In this document: positions 46,853-54,999 of the stretch, one piece after another
How the letters are laid out: every line of letters begins with the position of its first letter
How positions within the stretch are numbered: the first letter of the stretch is position 1
DNA from: Woeseiaceae bacterium
Lineage (GTDB): Bacteria > Pseudomonadota > Gammaproteobacteria > Steroidobacterales > Woeseiaceae
Direction: 5' to 3'
NCBI GenBank assembly: GCA_030065915.1
Contig: JASJCQ010000012.1
Location: 62,001-126,000 of the forward strand
Length of the DNA stretch: 64,000 nt
Made by a program: the position numbers and the translations under genes
Notes under the pieces: model-generated
The model's input: the letters and a program-made list of their open reading frames with translations, nothing else
Databases searched by the model: none
Told to the model about the DNA's origin: nothing

Positions 46853-47401
46853 CTAGTTCGTCACTTCCTGGTCGTTGGTTTCGTCTTCCGGCTCTTCCGG
46901 GTCGTCCTCAACCGGATCCTCGAGCGCTTCCTCTCGAATCTGCAGGGTAACCAGCCGGTTGTTGAGACCGGTCGCCAGTTCCCCGTGGCGTGCGTGATAA
47001 TCGAGCAGGTCCGCCGACTCCGCCGAAGGCACCGTGTATTGGTCGGCGGTTGTCACCGGCGTATCGCCGCCGGATATCTGTCCATAGCCTACCAGCGCTA
47101 TCATCGCCACGGCGGCCGCAGAGGCGACACCAACCAGCGGCCGGAACAGCGCTGACTGCCGTGACACGGCTGGTGGTTCAACCGCCGTCTCGGCTTCCAG
47201 GTTGGCGTTCACGCGCTCCAGCAGACCATCCAGTCGCACCGAGTATTCACCGCGCATGACACGACCGATCGCCTGGTATTCTGCGATCTGGTCACGTAGT
47301 TCGGCGTCTCTGCTGATCCGCCGTACGAGCAGCTCGGACTCGGCATCCGACAATTCGCCATCAACGAACGCTGAGAGCTGCATTTTGATTTGGTCGTTCA
47401 T
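46853..47401 (-). CDS. rseA: Anti-sigma-E factor RseA/MucA
   Basis: 182 aa. N-terminal sigma-binding region (IKMQLSAFVDGELSDAESELLVRR), one membrane helix (VGVASAAAVAMIALVGYG) and an acidic periplasmic tail (EEALEDPVEDDPEEPEDE). Membrane-bound; cleaved by site-1/site-2 proteases in the known system. Confidence 0.92.
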   Translation of the reverse strand: MNDQIKMQLSAFVDGELSDAESELLVRRISRDAELRDQIAEYQAIGRVMRGEYSVRLDGLLERVNANLEAETAVEPPAVSRQSALFRPLVGVASAAAVAMIALVGYGQISGGDTPVTTADQYTVPSAESADLLDYHARHGELATGLNNRLVTLQIREEALEDPVEDDPEEPEDETNDQEVTN

Positions 47402-47414
47402 AACTTTTCCGATA

Positions 47415-47990
47415 TTACCGTACCAGGGAGCCGACTTTCTTGCTGATAGCGTCGCGCGCCCTGAAGATCCTGGAGCGAACGGTACCGACCGGGCACTCCA
47501 TCGTTTGTGCTATTTCCTCATAACTCATGCCATCGATCTCACGAAGGATAATCGCCGTCCTGAGATCTTCGGGAAGACCGGCAATCGCTTTCTCAACCGT
47601 CTCCCGTAATTCGTTACTGAGAGTAACGCCCTCGGGCGTATCCGTCTCTTTGAGCTTTGCATGCAGGTCGTACTGATCCGGATCCTGCAGATCGAGCTCG
47701 ACATCCATTGGCCTCCGACGCTGCGACGCAAGGTAATTCTTGGCCGTGTTGACGGCAATGCGATAAAGCCAGGTATAAAAAGCGCTATCGCCACGGAATC
47801 GCGGCAACGCTCGATAGGCTTTGACGAAAGCCTCCTGCGTTATATCCAGCGCTTGTTCCGGATCCCGCACATAACGCATGACAAGATTGACGATCTTGTG
47901 CTGGTACTTCAGTACCAGCAGGTCGAAAGCGCCCTTCTCGCCGTTCTGTACGCGCTTGACCAGTTGCGCATCGGTCGTTTCAGCCGACAT
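47415..47990 (-). CDS. rpoE: RNA polymerase sigma factor RpoE (sigma-24)
   Basis: 191 aa from ATG at 47988-47990 (AAGG 8 nt upstream), whose sequence MSAETTDAQLVKRVQNGEKG aligns with E. coli RpoE. A 13-codon longer version starts at 48029, but that would be nearly leaderless from the predicted promoter. Region 2 has RGDSAFYTWLYRIAVNTAKN; region 4 has SYEEIAQTMECPVGTVRSRI. Controls envelope stress genes; followed by its regulators rseA, rseB and rseC. Confidence 0.97.
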   Translation of the reverse strand: MSAETTDAQLVKRVQNGEKGAFDLLVLKYQHKIVNLVMRYVRDPEQALDITQEAFVKAYRALPRFRGDSAFYTWLYRIAVNTAKNYLASQRRRPMDVELDLQDPDQYDLHAKLKETDTPEGVTLSNELRETVEKAIAGLPEDLRTAIILREIDGMSYEEIAQTMECPVGTVRSRIFRARDAISKKVGSLVR

Positions 47991-48036
47991 GCAATGGACC
48001 TTCGAAATCGCAGCTGCAGAGGTAGTCATACCCCCG

Positions 48037-48063
48037 ATAGACCGGGGGCTCAGGCAAAAGTTC
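48037..48063 (-). promoter_or_regulatory. Sigma-E-type autoregulatory promoter of rpoE
   Basis: On the minus strand GAACTT (48058-48063) and TCTAT (48037-48041) are separated by 16 nt, matching the sigma-E pattern GGAACTT-N16-TCTGA/TCAAA with small deviations. It precedes the rpoE ATG at 47990 by about 40 nt. Confidence 0.6.
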
Positions 48064-48147
48064 GGCGGATCGTAAGGCTTTTTTCAACTGTGTGAACCGG
48101 ACCACACTTGGGGCCATCAAAGACTGTGAGTTTTCATCGTATCAGCT

Positions 48148-48615
48148 TCAATTTATGGCTCCAATGTGACGAGAAACAAGCCTGAAGCGTCGCCAGTTCG
48201 AGATTTTGGTCGAGCGTTTAAGGCACAGGCAGTCAACGCGAGCGCCGCTAGCGCCTGATACCCGGATCCACGCCAGTCGACGGAGTACCAGGCTGCCTGC
48301 CGCCATCTGCCCCAGGTACCATTCGCCAAAGCGACAGACGCGCACATCGCCACTCGCATACACACGCAAATGCGTGACGCCTGAAAGCCTGCGATGGAAG
48401 CGACGCCACTCAATGACGCTGCCGGTAACGAAGGCAATCGCGAGAGGCAGCTCGATCAGCCAGTCGAGGCGGGTGAGGAGAAGCAGCAGCCCGCCGGTGA
48501 AACTTGAAGCCGCGGCAATCGCAGAGACGATTGCGGCGCCATGCGGGTCCGGACTAATGTCGGCCGAGAATCCTGTCGATGATCGTGTTCGTGACGTCGC
48601 TGTCTGATCTTTCAC
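48148..48615 (-). CDS. ygfX: YgfX (CptA)-like membrane protein
   Basis: 155 aa. Two membrane helices (IVSAIAAASSFTGGLLLLLT; WLIELPLAIAFVTGSVIEW) followed by a short cytoplasmic domain with DVRVCRFGEWYLGQMAAGS. This layout and its position after sdhE match E. coli YgfX, reported as a toxin acting on cytoskeletal proteins. The GTG start at 48613-48615 lies inside sdhE, a 62-nt overlap; no better start exists in the frame and the ribosome-binding site is poor. Confidence 0.72.
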   Translation of the reverse strand: MKDQTATSRTRSSTGFSADISPDPHGAAIVSAIAAASSFTGGLLLLLTRLDWLIELPLAIAFVTGSVIEWRRFHRRLSGVTHLRVYASGDVRVCRFGEWYLGQMAAGSLVLRRLAWIRVSGASGARVDCLCLKRSTKISNWRRFRLVSRHIGAIN

Positions 48616-48787
48616 CCTTTAACAGGTACGCGATCAGCTCCGGGTCCGACAGCGTCAAAAGCGCCTCGAAGGCCGACTTTTCTTCAGCGGACGATGGTTC
48701 GTAGTGCGTTTCGAGATAACGAGCAAGCAGCGCATCCAGCTCCTTCATGCCGCGTCGGCACTGCCACCTAAGTTGTCCGTTAGTCAT
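48554..48787 (-). CDS. sdhE: SdhE (succinate dehydrogenase flavinylation factor, SdhAF2/CptB)
   Basis: 77 aa. The family motif RGxxE is visible as RRGMKELD. It promotes covalent FAD attachment to SdhA. The start MTNGQLRWQC lies in the last of four tandem 48-bp repeats; three upstream copies of the same start region precede it. It lies close to the sdhCDAB genes, unlike in E. coli, where the gene is elsewhere. Confidence 0.93.
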   Translation of the reverse strand: MTNGQLRWQCRRGMKELDALLARYLETHYEPSSAEEKSAFEALLTLSDPELIAYLLKGERSDSDVTNTIIDRILGRH

Positions 48788-48793
48788 GGGTTT

Positions 48794-48835
48794 CTATCGG
48801 AACCTGCACTGCCACCGTAGATGTCCGTTGGTCAT
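48794..48835 (-). CDS. Mini-ORF 3 upstream of sdhE (13 aa)
   Basis: MTNGHLRWQCRFR then TAG. The stop is 6 nt before the sdhE ATG at 48785-48787. Confidence 0.3.
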   Translation of the reverse strand: MTNGHLRWQCRFR

Positions 48836-48847
48836 TGGCTTCTATCG

Positions 48848-48883
48848 TTATCGGCACTGCCACCGAAGTCTTCCGTTAGTCAT
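48848..48883 (-). CDS. Mini-ORF 2 upstream of sdhE (11 aa)
   Basis: MTNGRLRWQCR then TAA, with a second in-frame TAG two codons later. The next ATG is at 48835. Confidence 0.3.
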   Translation of the reverse strand: MTNGRLRWQCR

Positions 48884-48889
48884 GGGTTT

Positions 48890-48931
48890 CTATCGGGACC
48901 TGCACTGCCATTCAAGGTGTCCGTTACTCAT
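48890..48931 (-). CDS. Mini-ORF 1 upstream of sdhE (13 aa)
   Basis: MSNGHLEWQCRSR then TAG. It starts like SdhE. The stop is 6 nt before the next ATG at 48883, a spacing allowing re-initiation. No Shine-Dalgarno was recognised. Confidence 0.3.
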   Translation of the reverse strand: MSNGHLEWQCRSR

Positions 48932-48994
48932 CAACTTGTATCGCTTCCGACACCGACCACGGGCTACCGATCGAACCAGCGGCGTGTTGAAAAT

Positions 48995-49014
48995 GTCTCG
49001 GGCGAGCCCGAGAC
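48995..49014 (-). terminator. Hairpin after sdhB, possible terminator or processing signal
   Basis: Perfect 8-bp stem GTCTCGGG / CCCGAGAC with a 4-nt loop, followed on the minus strand by only a short T-rich stretch (ATTTTC). The remaining bases between the repeats and sdhB show nothing recognisable. Confidence 0.45.
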
Positions 49015-49119
49015 GAGGCGGTTCTCGGCGACAAAGCGCAGCGTACACGCGAGTACATGAGCGTACCGGGCCGGAAATTAACGCCGGACAGGGCCGGCTG
49101 AGGCTTTCTCGACACCCTG

Positions 49120-49902
49120 CTAGTGGCGGCGCTCCGCCATCATCTTCTTGGTCTCGGCAATGGCCTTCGCCGGGTTCAGTCCTTTCGGGCAGGTCTGCGT
49201 ACAGTTCATGATCGTGTGACACCGGTAGAGTCGGAAAGGATCCTCGAGATCGTCCAGTCGTTCACCGGTGGCCTCATCACGGCTGTCGACCAGCCAGCGA
49301 TACGACGCCAGCAGCGCAGCCGGCCCGAGATAGCGATCACTGTTCCACCAATACGACGGACAACTCGTCGAGCAGCACGCGCACAGGATGCAGGCCGATG
49401 GCTCATCGATGAGCTCCTGGTCGGCCTTGCTCTGCAAACGCTCGCGATCCGGTGGAGGGGGTGTGCGCGTCTGCAACCATGGCTTGATGGATGCGTACTG
49501 CGCATAGAAGTTGGTCAGGTCCGGCACGAGGTCCTTGACGACGGGCATGTGCGGCAACGGATAGATCTTGACGTCACCGCGAACCTCGTCGACTGACTTC
49601 AGGCAGGCAAGCGTGTTGCCACCGTCGATGTTCATCGCACAACTGCCGCAGATGCCTTCTCGACAGGAGCGACGGAAGGTCAGCGTCGGATCGATTTCGT
49701 TCTTGATCTTGATCAGCGCGTCCAGAACCATCGGACCGCAGCTGTCCATGTCGATCTCATAAGTATCGACGCGCGGATTGTCCTTGCTGTCAGGATCGTA
49801 GCGGTAGACGGCGAACTGCTTCACGTTGCTCGAGCCGTTGGCCGCGGCAAAGTGCTTGCCCTTCTTGATCCTTGAATTCGGGGGTAGTCTGAACTCAGCC
49901 AC
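49120..49902 (-). CDS. sdhB: Succinate dehydrogenase iron-sulfur subunit
   Basis: 260 aa from GTG at 49900-49902 (AGGAG 7 nt upstream). Three cluster motifs: [2Fe-2S] [20 protein letters not shown] plus AC; [4Fe-4S]/[3Fe-4S] in [16 protein letters not shown] and [17 protein letters not shown]. Carries electrons from SdhA to quinone. A frame to 49953 is rejected. Confidence 0.97.
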   Translation of the reverse strand: MAEFRLPPNSRIKKGKHFAAANGSSNVKQFAVYRYDPDSKDNPRVDTYEIDMDSCGPMVLDALIKIKNEIDPTLTFRRSCREGICGSCAMNIDGGNTLACLKSVDEVRGDVKIYPLPHMPVVKDLVPDLTNFYAQYASIKPWLQTRTPPPPDRERLQSKADQELIDEPSACILCACCSTSCPSYWWNSDRYLGPAALLASYRWLVDSRDEATGERLDDLEDPFRLYRCHTIMNCTQTCPKGLNPAKAIAETKKMMAERRH

Positions 49903-49912
49903 GCATACGCTC

Positions 49913-51697
49913 CTAGTAAACTCGGGCTTTGGGTGGGACGGCCTCGACTTCATCGGTCAATGTGTCGAGATGCACCGGCCGGTAATCGAAACACACTTCG
50001 CCACTGTCGCTTACCCAGGCCAGCGTGTGTTTCATCCAGTTTTCATCGTCGCGATCAGGATAGTCCTCGCGTGCCTGCGCACCGCGGCTCTCCTTGCGAT
50101 TCGCCGCCGACTGGATCGTCGCCATCGCATTCAGCAACAGATTCTCCAACTCAATGGTCTCGATAAGATCGGTATTCCAGATCATTGACGTATCTTCGAC
50201 ACGCACGTCGCTGAACGACGCAAACGTATCCTTCAACAACTCGACGCCTTCATCGAGGGATTCGCCCGTCCGGAATACGGCCGCGTTGTTTTGCATGATG
50301 CGCTGCATCTCGTTGCGAATCTCCGAGGTCGGTCGGCTGCCTTTCGCGTGGCGCAGCTTGTCGATCTTGTCGACGCTGTTCTGTCCGGCATCGGCCGGCA
50401 GCGCACGGTGTCTCTCTCCCGGCGTCATCGTCGTCTTGACGTGATGGGCCGCGGCGCGACCGAACACGACGAGGTCGAGTAGTGAATTGGACCCCAGCCG
50501 GTTGGCGCCGTGCACAGAGACACAGGCCGCCTCGCCAACGGCCATCAGACCGGGGACGATAGACTCGGGATCGCCGTCTCTCAGCGTGACGATCTCGCCA
50601 GTGTAGATGGCCGGGATACCGCCCATGTTGTAGTGCACGGTCGGCAGCACCGGGATCGGCTCTTTCGTGACGTCGACGCCCGAGAACACCTTGGCAGTCT
50701 CGGCAATGCCCGGCAGCCGCTCATTGATGACTTCCGGACCGAGGTGCTCGAGGTGCAGGTGAATGTGGTCAGCGTCTTTGCCAACGCCGCGACCTTCGCG
50801 TATCTCGATCGTCATCGATCGGCTCACGACATCGCGCGACGCCAGGTCCTTGGCGTTAGGCGCATAGCGCTCCATGAAACGCTCGTTCTCCGAGTTCGTC
50901 AGGTAACCGCCCTCGCCTCGCACACCCTCGGTGATCAGGCAGCCGGCACCGTAGATGCCGGTCGGATGGAACTGTACGAACTCCATGTCCTGCACAGGCA
51001 GACCGGCCCTCAAGATCATGCCGCTGCCGTCGCCTGTGCACGTGTGTGCCGATGTACAGGAGAAGTACGCCCGGCCGTATCCGCCGGTCGCGAGGATGAC
51101 CTTGTGCGCCTGGAAGCGGTGCAGCCTTCCTGTTGCCATGTCGATCGCGACGACGCCGCGGCATTCGCCGTTCTCCATCATCAGGTCGATCGCGAAGTAC
51201 TCGATAAAGAACTCGGCGTCGTGCTTCAACGACTGCTGGTACAGCGTATGCAGCATCGCGTGACCGGTCCGGTCAGCGGCGGCACAGGTTCGTTGAGCGG
51301 TGCCTTCACCGAAATGCGTCGTCATGCCACCGAAGGGCCGTTGGTAAATCCTCCCGTCCTCGGTGCGGGAGAACGGCACGCCGTAGTGCTCGAGTTCGAT
51401 GACGGCGTCCGGTGCCTCCTTGCACATGTATTCAATGGCATCCTGGTCGCCGAGCCAGTCGGATCCCTTGATCGTGTCGTACATGTGCCAGCGCCAGTCG
51501 TCCTCGCCCATGTTGCCGAGTGCGGCACTGATGCCGCCCTGCGCCGCCACCGTGTGGCTGCGGGTCGGAAAAACCTTCGTAATGCAGGCTGTGTCAAAGC
51601 CGGCTTCCGCGAGGCCGAACGTTGCACGAAGACCGGCGCCGCCGGCGCCAATCACGACGATGTCGTAACTGTGGTCAATAAAATCGTAGTCACTCAT
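49913..51697 (-). CDS. sdhA: Succinate dehydrogenase flavoprotein subunit
   Basis: 594 aa. FAD-binding [17 protein letters not shown], the covalent-FAD His in [10 protein letters not shown], and the substrate motifs [21 protein letters not shown] (start) and [12 protein letters not shown]. Flavinylated by SdhE, encoded downstream. Overlaps sdhD by 4 nt. Confidence 0.98.
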   Translation of the reverse strand: MSDYDFIDHSYDIVVIGAGGAGLRATFGLAEAGFDTACITKVFPTRSHTVAAQGGISAALGNMGEDDWRWHMYDTIKGSDWLGDQDAIEYMCKEAPDAVIELEHYGVPFSRTEDGRIYQRPFGGMTTHFGEGTAQRTCAAADRTGHAMLHTLYQQSLKHDAEFFIEYFAIDLMMENGECRGVVAIDMATGRLHRFQAHKVILATGGYGRAYFSCTSAHTCTGDGSGMILRAGLPVQDMEFVQFHPTGIYGAGCLITEGVRGEGGYLTNSENERFMERYAPNAKDLASRDVVSRSMTIEIREGRGVGKDADHIHLHLEHLGPEVINERLPGIAETAKVFSGVDVTKEPIPVLPTVHYNMGGIPAIYTGEIVTLRDGDPESIVPGLMAVGEAACVSVHGANRLGSNSLLDLVVFGRAAAHHVKTTMTPGERHRALPADAGQNSVDKIDKLRHAKGSRPTSEIRNEMQRIMQNNAAVFRTGESLDEGVELLKDTFASFSDVRVEDTSMIWNTDLIETIELENLLLNAMATIQSAANRKESRGAQAREDYPDRDDENWMKHTLAWVSDSGEVCFDYRPVHLDTLTDEVEAVPPKARVY

Positions 51698-52074
51698 GAA
51701 TCGAGGCCGATCCTTAAGATTGCGTAAATAGAGGCGAAAGCGATGACCAGGTGCGCGAAGCGTGAGGCCATGAGCGCTGTCACCTTGACTGCCGGTGTAT
51801 GCACATAGTCTTCAAGCACGACCTGAACGCCGAGATAGGAATGGTAGGCCAGCGATGCGCACAAGAGCGACATCAGCACGCCGTTCCAGGGTGCGGCCAG
51901 GAATCGCATGACGTCCAAATACTCGAAGCCCGGCATCTGGATCATCGCGAATGCGAACCACAGCCCCAGCAGCAGGTTGGAAACAGCGGTTACGCGCTGT
52001 GACCACCAGTGATCGGTGCCGTCCTTGGCCGAGCCAAGCCCGAGGACGCGTCCCAGCGGTGTCTTGATGCTCAT
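51694..52074 (-). CDS. sdhD: Succinate dehydrogenase membrane anchor subunit D
   Basis: 126 aa from ATG at 52072-52074. Three membrane helices; [15 protein letters not shown] holds the conserved heme/quinone-side residues. The 235-codon frame to 52401 runs out of frame through sdhC and is rejected. ATGA overlaps at both ends. Confidence 0.92.
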   Translation of the reverse strand: MSIKTPLGRVLGLGSAKDGTDHWWSQRVTAVSNLLLGLWFAFAMIQMPGFEYLDVMRFLAAPWNGVLMSLLCASLAYHSYLGVQVVLEDYVHTPAVKVTALMASRFAHLVIAFASIYAILRIGLDS

Positions 52075-52448
52075 AGGACCATCACCCAGAACGTCGCCGT
52101 CAGTATGACCGAGGCGGCAATCGCGACCCACGCCGACGCGTTGGCCTGTGATTTCTCGAAGCCGTAGCCGGCGTCCCAGAACAGATGCCGGATGCCGTTG
52201 CACAGGTGATACGCAAACGCGAACGACCAGGCGATCAGCAGGATGCGTCCGAAGGTCGTCGCCATGAATGAACTGAAGTACAGGTAGCGCTCGGGCCCTG
52301 CCGCAATACTCATCAGCCACGCGACCAGTGCGATCAGACCGACGGCCAGGCCGATGCCGGTAGCACGATGAAGGATCGACAGCGCCATTGTGATTGGCCA
52401 TCGATAGATACCGAGGTGAGGTGAAAGCGGCCGTTCCGTGGTGCTCAT
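52071..52448 (-). CDS. sdhC: Succinate dehydrogenase cytochrome b556 subunit
   Basis: 125 aa. RPLSPHLGIYRWPITMALSI and LHRATGIGL are the family signature; the heme-ligand region is HLCNGIRHLFWD. Three membrane helices. First gene of sdhCDAB. Confidence 0.94.
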   Translation of the reverse strand: MSTTERPLSPHLGIYRWPITMALSILHRATGIGLAVGLIALVAWLMSIAAGPERYLYFSSFMATTFGRILLIAWSFAFAYHLCNGIRHLFWDAGYGFEKSQANASAWVAIAASVILTATFWVMVL

Positions 52449-52549
52449 TTCGATGTTCGCTCCGCGTTCTTTAAAGACGCTTGTTCTGGAAACCTGTTAA
52501 GAATACTCAATATCGCCCGTGCGTTCGATGCCGGGCAATTAGACCAAGG

Positions 52550-52720
52550 TCAGAAGTCGATGCAGCGGCCGTTCTTCTCCCAGTCGCCGTAGCGGGTCGG
52601 ATCAGGGCCCGGACGGCCGCCGATTTCTTTCGGTGGATCGTCGTTGGCGCTATTATTCGTGGCCCGCGGCCCGTCGCGCTCAGGCTCTGAGTCGTCGGTC
52701 GGAGTGTTCTGGTTACTCAT
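52550..52720 (-). CDS. SdhAF4-type (DUF1674) succinate dehydrogenase assembly factor
   Basis: 56 aa from ATG at 52718-52720. The C-terminus GPDPTRYGDWEKNGRCIDF is the DUF1674/SDHAF4 signature; the N-terminal half is polar and disordered. The eukaryotic homologue chaperones flavinylated SdhA. Upstream of sdhC on the same strand. An alternative start at 52756 exists; no strong ribosome-binding site is visible. Confidence 0.88.
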   Translation of the reverse strand: MSNQNTPTDDSEPERDGPRATNNSANDDPPKEIGGRPGPDPTRYGDWEKNGRCIDF

Positions 52721-52791
52721 GAAACGGAGTATGCCAGACCCTCTGGGCGACTTCACCGACAGCCGCTACCCACGACAAAAGATTCATACGC

Positions 52792-53499
52792 ATGCAAACA
52801 AATAACAGCTGGCCAATGAGCGTGCTCGAGGTTACCGGCGACGACGCCGCCAGTTTCCTGCAGGGACAGCTCACCTGCGATGTGAACCGGCTGGACACGA
52901 CGCTGTCGCTCGGCGCCTGGTGCAACCCGAAGGGCCGCGTCATCGCCTTGTTCCGGATTCGGAAGCAGGACTCCGGCTTTGCCCTGCTGCTGCCGGAAGA
53001 CCTGGAAGAGTCGGTCGTCAAACGCCTCACGATGTTTCGCTTCCGGGCGAAGGTCGACTTCTCAACTCGAAGAGCAACCGCCGCAGATTTCGGCGACGAT
53101 GAGGCGCGGATTTTCGAGGACTGGCAGGCACAGAACCTTCGCGCCGGCGTAGCGAGCATCGCGACCGAACAGTCGGAGAAATTTACGCCGCACATGCTGA
53201 ACCTCGACCTGCTGGACGCGATCAGTCTCGACAAGGGTTGCTACACCGGCCAGGAGGTGGTCGCAAGGACCCACTACAAGGGCGCAACGCGACGCCGTCT
53301 GATGAAGTTTGGCTGCGACGGTGAGGCAGCGTCAGGCGACAAGGTGCGACTCGGCGACCGCGACGTCGGCGAAGTCGTCAATGTCATCGGCGGCGAATTA
53401 CTGGCCGTTGTGCCGGTCGACTCGGCGACGGACGGACTCGAGGTCAACGGCGTGGTTCTGAAGAACGAGCAGCTACCCTACCTGGAAAGCGACCGATAG
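52792..53499 (+). CDS. ygfZ: YgfZ (GcvT-like, folate-dependent Fe-S maintenance protein)
   Basis: 235 aa. The signature KGCYTGQEVVARTHYKGATR is complete. YgfZ supports Fe-S cluster enzymes. It is divergent from the sdh genes; in E. coli ygfZ is also divergent from sdhE-ygfX, so this is a conserved neighbourhood even though the sdh genes themselves have been added. Its stop lies 3 nt from the lysS stop (convergent). Confidence 0.95.
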   Translation: MQTNNSWPMSVLEVTGDDAASFLQGQLTCDVNRLDTTLSLGAWCNPKGRVIALFRIRKQDSGFALLLPEDLEESVVKRLTMFRFRAKVDFSTRRATAADFGDDEARIFEDWQAQNLRAGVASIATEQSEKFTPHMLNLDLLDAISLDKGCYTGQEVVARTHYKGATRRRLMKFGCDGEAASGDKVRLGDRDVGEVVNVIGGELLAVVPVDSATDGLEVNGVVLKNEQLPYLESDR

Positions 53500-53501
53500 C
53501 C

Positions 53502-54998
53502 TTAGTCGAATACCTCCGGGCGCATGTGCGGAAACAGCAGCACGTCGCGTATCGACGGCGAGTCGGTGAACAACATGACCACGCGATCGATACCCACGCC
53601 GATGCCCGCCGTCGGCGGCATGCCGTACTCCAGCGCGCGAATATAGTCGTGATCGAAGGCCATGGCCTCGTCGTCGCCCGCCTCGCGATTCGCGACCTGC
53701 GCGCGGAACCGTGCCGCCTGCTCTTCCGGATCGTTGAGCTCGGAAAAACCGTTCGCGATCTCGCGGCCGGAGATGAATAGCTCGAAGCGGTCGGTCACGA
53801 ACGGATCGGAATCGTTCTGTCGCGATAGCGGCGAGACCTCGGTCGGATACTGCGTGATAAACGTCGGCTCACGCAGCTTGTCTTCACAGGTCTTCTCGAA
53901 TATCTCGATCTGCAGCTTGCCCTCGCCGTAGCCCTCGAGAACAGGCACTTCGAGGCGCTCGCAGACGCTGACGAGGTAGTCCCGGTCGCGTAGCTTGCCG
54001 GAATCGATGTCCTCGTTGTATTTGAGAATCGCTTCCTCAACAGTCATACGCGCAAACGGTTTGCCGAAATCATAGGACTCGCCCTGGTACTCGACAACCG
54101 TGGTGCCCAGCACGGCGCTCGACATGCCACGCAGCATAGCCTCGGTCGAGTTCATCCAGTCCTGGTAGTCGGCGTACGCGCGGTAGGCCTCCATCATCGT
54201 GAATTCGGGATTGTGCTGCGTCGAGACGCCCTCGTTGCGGAAGTTGCGATTGATCTCGTAGACGCGCTCGAATCCACCGACGACCAGCCGCTTCAGGTTC
54301 AGCTCCGGCGCGATGCGCAGGTAGAGTTCCATGTCGAGCGCGTTGTGATGGGTCTTGAACGGCCGCGCGATGGCTCCGCCCGGCGTCACCTGCATCATCG
54401 GCGTCTCGACCTCGAGGAAATCCTGCGAGTCCAGGAACGAGCGCATGTACTGGACCACCGCGGTGCGCTTGCGGAACACGTCACGGCTTTCCTCGTTCAT
54501 GATCAGGTCAACGTAGCGTTGCCGGTAGCGGATCTCCTGGTCGGACAGGCCGTGCCACTTTTCCGGAAGCGGCCGCAGGGATTTTGTCACCAGCCTGACC
54601 TCGTCGGCCAGTACCGTCAGCTCACCTTTCTGCGTCTTGAACAGTTTGCCCTTCGCGAACAGGATGTCGCCGACGTCCCATTTCTTGAACGCAGCGTATA
54701 CGCCCTCGGGCAAGCGATCGCGCTCGAGGCGCACCTGAATTCGGCCGGAGCGATCTGCCAGGGCAATGAAGCTCCCTTTGCCCATGACGTTCTTGCGCAT
54801 CATGCGCCCGGTGACGTCCACCTCGACGTCTTCCTCGATCAGGTGCTCGGCCTCGTGCTCTCCGAACGTGCGATGCAGTTCATCGGCCAGCGCGTTGCGG
54901 TGCACATCGTTGGGATAAGCATTGCCGATCTCGCGCAACTCATCCAGTTTGCGGCGACGCTCGGCGATCAACTTGTTCTCGTCTCTTTCGTCTGTCAC
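53502..54998 (-). CDS. lysS: Lysyl-tRNA synthetase (class II)
   Basis: 498 aa from GTG at 54996-54998, one nt after the prfB stop. N-terminal OB-fold anticodon domain, class II motifs 2 ([20 protein letters not shown]) and 3 ([15 protein letters not shown]). The prfB-lysS order is conserved. The 515-codon frame is rejected. Confidence 0.97.
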   Translation of the reverse strand: MTDERDENKLIAERRRKLDELREIGNAYPNDVHRNALADELHRTFGEHEAEHLIEEDVEVDVTGRMMRKNVMGKGSFIALADRSGRIQVRLERDRLPEGVYAAFKKWDVGDILFAKGKLFKTQKGELTVLADEVRLVTKSLRPLPEKWHGLSDQEIRYRQRYVDLIMNEESRDVFRKRTAVVQYMRSFLDSQDFLEVETPMMQVTPGGAIARPFKTHHNALDMELYLRIAPELNLKRLVVGGFERVYEINRNFRNEGVSTQHNPEFTMMEAYRAYADYQDWMNSTEAMLRGMSSAVLGTTVVEYQGESYDFGKPFARMTVEEAILKYNEDIDSGKLRDRDYLVSVCERLEVPVLEGYGEGKLQIEIFEKTCEDKLREPTFITQYPTEVSPLSRQNDSDPFVTDRFELFISGREIANGFSELNDPEEQAARFRAQVANREAGDDEAMAFDHDYIRALEYGMPPTAGIGVGIDRVVMLFTDSPSIRDVLLFPHMRPEVFD

Positions 54999-54999
54999 T

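Larger units (their letters stand above)
48758..48949 (-). repeat. Four tandem 48-bp repeats containing the sdhE start codon
   Basis: Units start at 48758, 48806, 48854 and 48902, each 48 bp with 16-codon spacing. All four share ATG-[AT]-AAC-GGA-N-CTN-N-TGG-CAG-TGC on the minus strand. The sdhE-proximal unit continues into the real gene; the other three run into stop codons. Differences between copies include several synonymous changes (CTT/CTA, ACT/ACC, CGG/AGG). Confidence 0.92.

Noticed and set aside
48758..48949. CRISPR-like spacing
   Set aside because: The copies are contiguous with no unique spacers, and the unit matches the sdhE start.
48747..49211. 154-codon plus-strand ORF with repeats (CHxSCPLVMGFYR-type)
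   Set aside because: This is the antisense of the 48-bp tandem repeats, whose length is a multiple of three; the sdhE sense frame explains the repeat.
48890..49222. 110-codon minus-strand ORF ending in mini-ORF 1
   Set aside because: Overlaps sdhB out of frame; only its last codons coincide with the repeat. No homology recognised.
51694..52401. 235-codon ORF ending in SdhD
   Set aside because: The SdhD part begins at 52074; the rest is sdhC out of frame.
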